Below, in pieces: positions 59,094 to 64,000 of a stretch of 64,000 nt of DNA (positions are counted from its first letter, which is position 1; each line of letters begins with the position of its first letter). The stretch covers positions 248,001 to 312,000 of the forward strand of contig NZ_GG697141.2 of the NCBI RefSeq assembly GCF_000155955.1, in the 5' to 3' direction. Source of the stretch: Mitsuokella multacida DSM 20544 (GTDB lineage Bacteria; Bacillota; Negativicutes; Selenomonadales; Selenomonadaceae). The notes below the pieces were generated by a model, which saw only the letters and a list, made by a program, of their open reading frames with translations, did no database searches and had not been told where the DNA came from. The position numbers and the translations under genes are program-made.

Positions 59094-59846
59094 ATGATGC
59101 AAGAGGAACGCCTGCAGAAGATCATCAGCCAGGCCGGCATCGCCTCGCGGCGCGCGGCGGAGAAGATGATCCTGGAGGGCCGCGTCCGGGTTGACGGCCA
59201 AGTTGTGCGCGAGCTCGGCACGAAGGTCGACCCTGCGGCGCACACGATACTGGTCGACGGCAAGAAAATCGCGGGCGAGGAGCAGCACGTCTACCTGCTG
59301 CTCAACAAGCCGAAGGGGTATCTCTCGACGGCGAAGGACGACCGCGGGCGCCGCACGGTACTCGACCTGCTGCCGGAGGTCCGCGAGCGCGTCTATCCGG
59401 TCGGCCGCCTCGACAACAACACGGAGGGCCTGCTGCTCATCACGAACGACGGTGCTCTGATGAACGGCCTGCTGCACCCGCGCTTCGAGGTCGAGAAGAC
59501 GTATCATGCGGGCGTGACGGGGAAGCTGACCGAGGAAAAGCTCCAGATGCTCCGGGACGGGCTGCTGCTCGAGGACGGCATGACGGCTCCGGCGAAGGTC
59601 AGCCTGCTACCGGAGCGCGAGCCCGGTGAACGCGTGCGAGGTCTCACGCGCGCTGCGATAACGATCCACGAGGGGCGCAATCGCCAGGTCCGCCGCATGT
59701 TCGCGGCTGTCGGCTGCGATGTCAAGTCCTTGAAGCGCGTGCGCTTTGCCGGCCTGACGCTCAAGGGCGTCGCGCGCGGCCAGCACCGCGCCCTGACGGA
59801 AGAAGAAGTCAGCAGCCTCTATCGATTGGCGGGGTGTACGAGATGA
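59094..59846 (+). CDS. rluB: RluB/RsuA-family pseudouridine synthase
   Basis: 250 aa. N-terminal S4 RNA-binding domain (LQKIISQAGIASRRAAEKMI), then the catalytic domain with the Asp in GRLDNNTEGLLLITNDG and the C-terminal IHEGRNRQVRRMF. RluB makes pseudouridine 2605 in 23S rRNA; RsuA and RluE/F relatives look similar, so the exact site is inferred. Its stop overlaps the start of the next gene (ATGA). Confidence 0.9.
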   Translation: MMQEERLQKIISQAGIASRRAAEKMILEGRVRVDGQVVRELGTKVDPAAHTILVDGKKIAGEEQHVYLLLNKPKGYLSTAKDDRGRRTVLDLLPEVRERVYPVGRLDNNTEGLLLITNDGALMNGLLHPRFEVEKTYHAGVTGKLTEEKLQMLRDGLLLEDGMTAPAKVSLLPEREPGERVRGLTRAAITIHEGRNRQVRRMFAAVGCDVKSLKRVRFAGLTLKGVARGQHRALTEEEVSSLYRLAGCTR

Positions 59847-61087
59847 AACAGATTCTAGTCATAGGAGCCGGCCCGGCCGGCATGATGGCCGCCATCCGCG
59901 CGGCCGAGAACGGTGCGGAAGTCACGCTGCTCGAGAAGATGAAGCGGCCCGGCCGCAAGATGATGATCACGGGCAAGGGGCGCTGCAACATCACGAATGC
60001 GGCCGACGTCCCCGAGATCATCCGGAACATCCACGGCAACGGCGCCTTCCTCAATAGCTCGATGCGCGCCTTCGACAACCGGGATGTCATGGACTTCTTT
60101 GTCGAGCAGGGTGTGCCTGTCAAGGTCGAGCGCGGCAACCGCGTCTTTCCCGTCAGCGACAAGGCGCAGGATGTCGTCGATGCGATGGTGCACCGGCTGC
60201 ACGAGCTCGGTGTCCGCATCGAGCTCGAGATGCCCGTTACGGACATCCTGCTGCAGGAAGGCCGTGTCGCGGGCGTGCGCACGAAGTCGGGCGCGCATTA
60301 CAAGGCCGACGCCGTAATCCTCGCGGTGGGCGGCGCCTCGTACCCGGGCACGGGCTCGACGGGCGACGGCTATGCGATGGCGAAGAAGCTCAGCCACACA
60401 ATCGTGCCGCTGCAGCCCTCGCTCGTGCCGCTCGAGACAGAGGAGGAGTGGGTCAAGGATGTACAGGGCCTCTCCCTGCGCAATGTCCGCGCTACGCTGC
60501 TCGCCGATGGCGGGAAGGTGCAGGAGATGTTCGGCGAGATGATGTTCACGCACTTCGGCGTGACGGGCCCCATCATCCTATCGATGAGCCGTCAGGCTGC
60601 CAAGTGCCTCGCAGACGGGAAGTTCGTCGAGCTTGAGCTCAATCTCAAGCCGGCCCTGACGCCGGAGAAACTCGATGCGCGCGTCCAGCGCGACTTCGAG
60701 CAGTACATCCGCAAGTCGCTGAAAAACGGCCTCATGGACCTCCTGCCGCACAAGCTCATCGAGCCGGTGCTCGACTGCGCCTACCTCGACCCCGAAAAGC
60801 CGGTGCACCAAGTCACGGCGGAGGAGCGCCATCGCCTGGTCGAGACGCTGCAGCATCTGACGCTGACCATCACGAAGACGCGGCCGCTTGCGGAGGCCAT
60901 CGTGACGGCCGGCGGCGTCTCCGTGCGGGAGATCAACCCGAAGACGATGGAGTCGAAGCTCGTGCCGGGGCTCTACTTTGCCGGCGAGGTCGTCGATGTC
61001 GACGCCTACACGGGCGGCTATAACCTGCAGGCGGCGTTCTCGATGGGCAATGCGGCGGGCTGCTGGAGCGTCTGGAACGATGACTGA
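59843..61087 (+). CDS. HI0933/BaiN-family NAD(P)/FAD-dependent oxidoreductase
   Basis: 414 aa from the ATG at 59843 that overlaps the rluB stop. N-terminal FAD-binding Rossmann motif VIGAGPAGMMAAIRAAENG (7-25) with LLEKMKRPGRKMMITGKGRCN, and C-terminal GLYFAGEVVDVDAYTGGYNLQ with a second FAD site. The family includes BaiN (bile-acid flavoprotein) and YhiN, whose housekeeping role is unclear. Being between rluB and aroA in a core operon suggests housekeeping and not bile-acid metabolism. Confidence 0.88.
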   Translation: MKQILVIGAGPAGMMAAIRAAENGAEVTLLEKMKRPGRKMMITGKGRCNITNAADVPEIIRNIHGNGAFLNSSMRAFDNRDVMDFFVEQGVPVKVERGNRVFPVSDKAQDVVDAMVHRLHELGVRIELEMPVTDILLQEGRVAGVRTKSGAHYKADAVILAVGGASYPGTGSTGDGYAMAKKLSHTIVPLQPSLVPLETEEEWVKDVQGLSLRNVRATLLADGGKVQEMFGEMMFTHFGVTGPIILSMSRQAAKCLADGKFVELELNLKPALTPEKLDARVQRDFEQYIRKSLKNGLMDLLPHKLIEPVLDCAYLDPEKPVHQVTAEERHRLVETLQHLTLTITKTRPLAEAIVTAGGVSVREINPKTMESKLVPGLYFAGEVVDVDAYTGGYNLQAAFSMGNAAGCWSVWNDD

Positions 61088-61138
61088 TACATGGATTTTG
61101 CATGATACCTGATAGATGAATGGAGTGGAGGAACCTCT

Positions 61139-62443
61139 ATGGAAAATACGAAAACGATTGCCAAGGCAAGGCAGGGGCTGCACGGTACGATCGAGATCCC
61201 CGGCGACAAGTCCATCTCGCACCGCAGCGTCATGTTCTCGGCACTCGGCTCGACACCGGTGCACATCACGAACTTCCTGCACGCGCAGGACTGCCTCTCG
61301 ACAGCGGCCTGCATGAAGGCGCTAGGCGCCTCGGTCGAGTTCGAGTCGGAGACGGCGCTCGTGGTCTGCGGCCACGGTCTGCACGGTCTTAAGGAAGCCT
61401 CCACGATCATCGACGCGGGCAACTCGGGCACGACGCTGCGCCTCATGATGGGCATCCTCGCGCCGCAGCCGTTCCTGACGACCTTCACGGGCGACGCCTC
61501 GCTGCACAAGCGCCCGATGGGCCGCGTCATCAAGCCCCTCTCAGCGATGGGCGCGAAGATCTACGGGCGCGAGAACAACACGAAGCTGCCCATCACCATC
61601 GTGCCGGCAGAGAGCCGCCTGCACGGGATGGTCTACGAGAGCCCTGTCGCGAGCGCGCAGGTCAAGTCGGCCATTCTTCTGGCCGGCATGTACGCAGACG
61701 GCCCGACGACGGTCGTCGAGCCGTTCACCTCGCGCGACCACACGGAGCGCATGCTCGAGGCCTTCGGCGTCGAGACGAAGAAAGAGGGCACGGCCGTGAC
61801 GATCGAGCCGGTCGACTCCTTCCGTGCGCCGGAGGCCATCGAGGTGCCCGGCGACATCAGCTCGGCGGCTTACTGGCTCGTGGCGGGCTCCGTCGTGCCG
61901 GGCAGCAGCCTGCTCCTGAAGAATGTCGGCGTCAATCCGACGCGCACGGGCATCCTCGACGTCCTCAAGGCGATGGGCGCTTCCGTCACGCTCGAGAACG
62001 AGCGCGTGAGCGGCGGCGAGGCCGCAGCCGACATCCGCGTCGAGGCCGCGAAGCTCCATGGCACGTCGTTTGGTGCAGAGATCATGCCGCGCCTCATCGA
62101 CGAGATTCCGGTCATCGCCGTGGCGGCGCTTTTCGCCGAGGGCGACACGGTCATCACGGGTGCCGGCGAGCTGCGCGTCAAGGAGACGGACCGCCTGCAG
62201 GCCATCACAGACGAATTCAACAAGCTCGCGCCGGGCTCTGTCGAGGCGAGCGAGGACGGTCTCGTCATCCACGGCGGCACGAAGGTGCAGTGTGCCAACT
62301 GCTTCTCGTACGACGACCACCGCATGGCGATGTCGCTGGCCATCCTCGGCACGGCCGGCGAGGGCGTGGAGATTGAGCGCCCTGACTGTGTGAACATCTC
62401 GTATCCGGCGTTCTACGGTACGCTCGCCCGCCTTCAGGCATGA
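61139..62443 (+). CDS. aroA: 3-phosphoshikimate 1-carboxyvinyltransferase (EPSP synthase)
   Basis: 434 aa. Shikimate pathway step from shikimate-3-P and PEP to EPSP. PGDKSISHR (21-29) binds the substrates. GNSGTTLR (94-101) is the class II-type glyphosate-region motif. Further marks are KRPMGRV, EIPVIAVAA, RVKETDR and YDDHRMAMS. GGAGG precedes the ATG. The class assignment suggests reduced glyphosate sensitivity by family analogy only. It is upstream of cmk by 36 bases. Confidence 0.96.
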   Translation: MENTKTIAKARQGLHGTIEIPGDKSISHRSVMFSALGSTPVHITNFLHAQDCLSTAACMKALGASVEFESETALVVCGHGLHGLKEASTIIDAGNSGTTLRLMMGILAPQPFLTTFTGDASLHKRPMGRVIKPLSAMGAKIYGRENNTKLPITIVPAESRLHGMVYESPVASAQVKSAILLAGMYADGPTTVVEPFTSRDHTERMLEAFGVETKKEGTAVTIEPVDSFRAPEAIEVPGDISSAAYWLVAGSVVPGSSLLLKNVGVNPTRTGILDVLKAMGASVTLENERVSGGEAAADIRVEAAKLHGTSFGAEIMPRLIDEIPVIAVAALFAEGDTVITGAGELRVKETDRLQAITDEFNKLAPGSVEASEDGLVIHGGTKVQCANCFSYDDHRMAMSLAILGTAGEGVEIERPDCVNISYPAFYGTLARLQA

Positions 62444-62479
62444 GCTAGTACATATCAACTTGATTTGGGGGAATCTGTT

Positions 62480-63136
62480 TTGAAGAAACTCGTAGTAGCA
62501 ATCGACGGGCCGGCCGGCGCCGGCAAGAGCACGGTGGCACAGCTGGCCGCCAAAGAGCTCGGCTATACGTACATCGACACGGGCGCCATGTACCGCGCCG
62601 TCGCTTGGAAGGTCCTGCAGCAGGGCGGGGAAGTCACGGACGAGAAGATCCTCGCCGTCATCCCCGACATCGACGTGGACCTCTCGTACGAGAACGGCAA
62701 GACGACCGTGCGCGTCGACGGGCAGGATGTGACGGGCGAGATCCGCACGCCAGAGGTCAGCCACATCGTCTCGCAGGTGGCGGCACTCGGCCCCGTGCGC
62801 GAGAAGATGGTCGACCTGCAGCGCAAGATGGCAGAGCGCGGCGGCGTCCTCATGGACGGCCGCGATATCGCGACGAATGTGCTGCCGGGCGCCGACGTCA
62901 AGATCTACCTGACGGCATCCATCGCGGAGCGCGCGAACCGCCGCTACAAGGAACTGCGCGAGAAGGGGCTCGCGGTGAACCTCGCCGACATCGAGCACGA
63001 CATCGCCGCGCGCGACAAGGCCGATATGGAGCGGGAGATCTCGCCGCTCGTCCAGGCAGAGGACGCGACGCTCCTAGACACGACGGGCATGACGATCCCC
63101 GAGGTCGTCGCGCGCATCATCGGAATGTGCAGGTGA
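62480..63136 (+). CDS. cmk: cytidylate kinase
   Basis: 218 aa from a TTG at 62480, giving MKKLVVAIDGPAGAGKST; GGGGGAA lies six bases upstream, and the in-frame TTG at 62465 is inside that site. P-loop GPAGAGKST (10-18), IDTGAMYRA, DGRDIATNVLP and RARDKADMERE-type lid. Phosphorylates CMP and dCMP. Next gene plsC starts 4 bases after the stop. Confidence 0.95.
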   Translation: MKKLVVAIDGPAGAGKSTVAQLAAKELGYTYIDTGAMYRAVAWKVLQQGGEVTDEKILAVIPDIDVDLSYENGKTTVRVDGQDVTGEIRTPEVSHIVSQVAALGPVREKMVDLQRKMAERGGVLMDGRDIATNVLPGADVKIYLTASIAERANRRYKELREKGLAVNLADIEHDIAARDKADMEREISPLVQAEDATLLDTTGMTIPEVVARIIGMCR

Positions 63137-63140
63137 TACG

Positions 63141-63746
63141 ATGCTCTACACAATCCTTCGCATCATCTTTGCTATCTTCTTCCAGGTCCTGTTTCGCGCC
63201 AAGACGTACGGCAAGGAACATCTGCCCGCAGAAGGGCCGGTCATCCTCGCGGCCAACCACATGAGCAACTGGGACCCGCCGCTCCTCGCGACGTTCCTGC
63301 CGCGCCCCGTCTCGTACATGGCTAAGATCGAGCTCTTCGAGCATCCGATTTTCGGGGCGGCCATCCGCCGCTGCCACGCCTTCCCCGTGAAGCGCGGCGC
63401 GGCGGACCGCGGCGCCATCAAAGCGGCCATCAATGTGCTCAAGCAGGGCCGCGTGCTCGGCCTCTTCCCGGAGGGCACGCGCAGCAAGGACGGCAGGCTC
63501 CACAAGGCAGAGGCTGGCGTCGGCTTGCTCGCCGCGATGAGCGGCGCGCCCGTCGTGCCGGCCTGCATCGTCGGCACGGACCGCATCATGCAGCACGGCG
63601 GTTTCCTGCCGAAGCTCCGCATCATGTACGGCGAGCCGATGCACTTCACGGGCGACAAGCGCGACAAGGAGCAGCTGGCGGCCTTCTCGCAGGAAATCAT
63701 GGCACATATCGCGGCCATGCGGGAAGAAATTAAAAAAATTTCCTAA
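63141..63746 (+). CDS. plsC: 1-acyl-sn-glycerol-3-phosphate acyltransferase
   Basis: 201 aa. An N-terminal membrane helix (LRIIFAIFFQVLF) is followed by acyltransferase block I NHMSNWD (His-x4-Asp), block II region, FPEGTRSKDG (block III) and VPACIVGT (block IV). Makes phosphatidic acid at the inner face of the membrane. cmk-plsC-ispH is a conserved order in Clostridia and Negativicutes. Confidence 0.94.
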   Translation: MLYTILRIIFAIFFQVLFRAKTYGKEHLPAEGPVILAANHMSNWDPPLLATFLPRPVSYMAKIELFEHPIFGAAIRRCHAFPVKRGAADRGAIKAAINVLKQGRVLGLFPEGTRSKDGRLHKAEAGVGLLAAMSGAPVVPACIVGTDRIMQHGGFLPKLRIMYGEPMHFTGDKRDKEQLAAFSQEIMAHIAAMREEIKKIS

Positions 63747-63752
63747 AACCAT

Positions 63753-63781
63753 TTGCCTGACGCCTTGATGCATGATATACT
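63753..63781 (+). promoter_or_regulatory. promoter upstream of ispH
   Basis: TTGCCT (63753-63758), 17-base spacer, TATACT (63776-63781), giving a leader of about 60 bases that contains a small AAAAAAGCC-TTTT-GGGCGTCTTT hairpin. Confidence 0.5.
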
Positions 63782-63847
63782 AGGCTATAGATTGTAAAAA
63801 AGCCTTTTGGGCGTCTTTGCAATAATATGATTTATGGTGGTAGATGT

Positions 63848-64000
63848 ATGGAAGTCATCTTAGCAGATTATCTTGGCTTTTGCTATGGCGTCAAGCGCGC
63901 CATCAAGATTGCCAGAGAGAATGCTTCTGCTGACGGGACTGCCTGTACGCTCGGCCCCATCATCCACAACCCGCAGATGGTTGACCGGCTGCGCCGCGAA
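63848..64000 (+). CDS. ispH: 4-hydroxy-3-methylbut-2-enyl diphosphate reductase, 5' part
   Basis: First 51 codons, cut by the window edge. MEVILADYLGFCYGVKRAI contains the first cluster-binding Cys (C12) in the G-F-C-x-G-V motif of IspH, followed by TLGPIIHNPQMVDRL with the conserved His of the active site. IspH makes IPP and DMAPP in the MEP isoprenoid pathway with a [4Fe-4S] cluster. In many Clostridia and Negativicutes it is fused to ribosomal protein S1; that cannot be seen here. GGTGG is the ribosome site. Confidence 0.92.
   Translation, partial: MEVILADYLGFCYGVKRAIKIARENASADGTACTLGPIIHNPQMVDRLRRE

Noticed and set aside
1-64000. CRISPR arrays, tRNA or rRNA genes
   Set aside because: No regularly spaced repeats with unique spacers, no tRNA-like cloverleaf ending in CCA and no rRNA sequence was noticed by eye.

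Overview
The window looks like a chromosome segment from a Negativicutes bacterium, most likely Selenomonadaceae (Selenomonas/Mitsuokella-like). This is inferred from the G+C-rich core genes, the low-GC-Gram-positive style of gene content (rbgA, gatCAB, sepF, RNase J), the mutS-mutL and aroA-cmk-plsC-ispH blocks, and the absence of Bacillus sporulation genes. No rRNA, tRNA or CRISPR array was seen. Several genes start with TTG or GTG behind strong Shine-Dalgarno sequences, and many promoters are near-consensus with 17-nt spacers.

Layout. 1-12.1 kb is core: the edge of an unidentified leftward gene, rbgA-rnhB, yraN-comM, priA, gatC-gatA-gatB, gph-rlmD. 12.2-27.2 kb is an A+T-richer accessory region: two secreted proteins sharing a repeat, an IS4-family element, a frameshifted IS30 copy, then a module of small HTH regulator, TcmP-like protein, SPL-type radical SAM protein, type III-like mod (broken) and res (intact), a Fic protein between two 120-bp direct repeats, a second intact IS30 copy, a truncated gene tail, and a candidate small RNA.

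27.4-31.7 kb holds a class II aldolase, mtnK, mtnA and a LacI-type regulator, which together look like 5'-deoxyadenosine/methylthioadenosine salvage (the DHAP shunt). 31.8-33.0 kb holds a small secreted protein and a membrane-anchored, extremely Asp/Tyr/Gly-rich protein. An IS605-type element (tnpA plus frameshifted tnpB) sits immediately before a ybaK-like gene. 35.7-44.7 kb returns to core metabolism: DAHP synthase, a two-ACT-domain protein, gltS, typA, sepF, pepD, miaB.

An IS607-type element with an apparently intact serine recombinase and TnpB separates miaB from mutS-mutL. The rest is core: an RsmJ-like methyltransferase, RNase J, dnaE, a D,D-carboxypeptidase, an RluB-type pseudouridine synthase, a BaiN/HI0933-type flavoprotein, aroA, cmk, plsC and the first 51 codons of ispH.

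Most notable are the regulator-TcmP-radical SAM-mod-res module (two proteins with methyltransferase-like motifs, a radical SAM protein with unusual Cys spacing, and a helicase-nuclease), and the repeated, possibly structured RNA-like 120-bp segments around the Fic gene. Several mobile or accessory genes carry one-base indels in short homopolymers, so real decay and sequencing error both have to be considered there.
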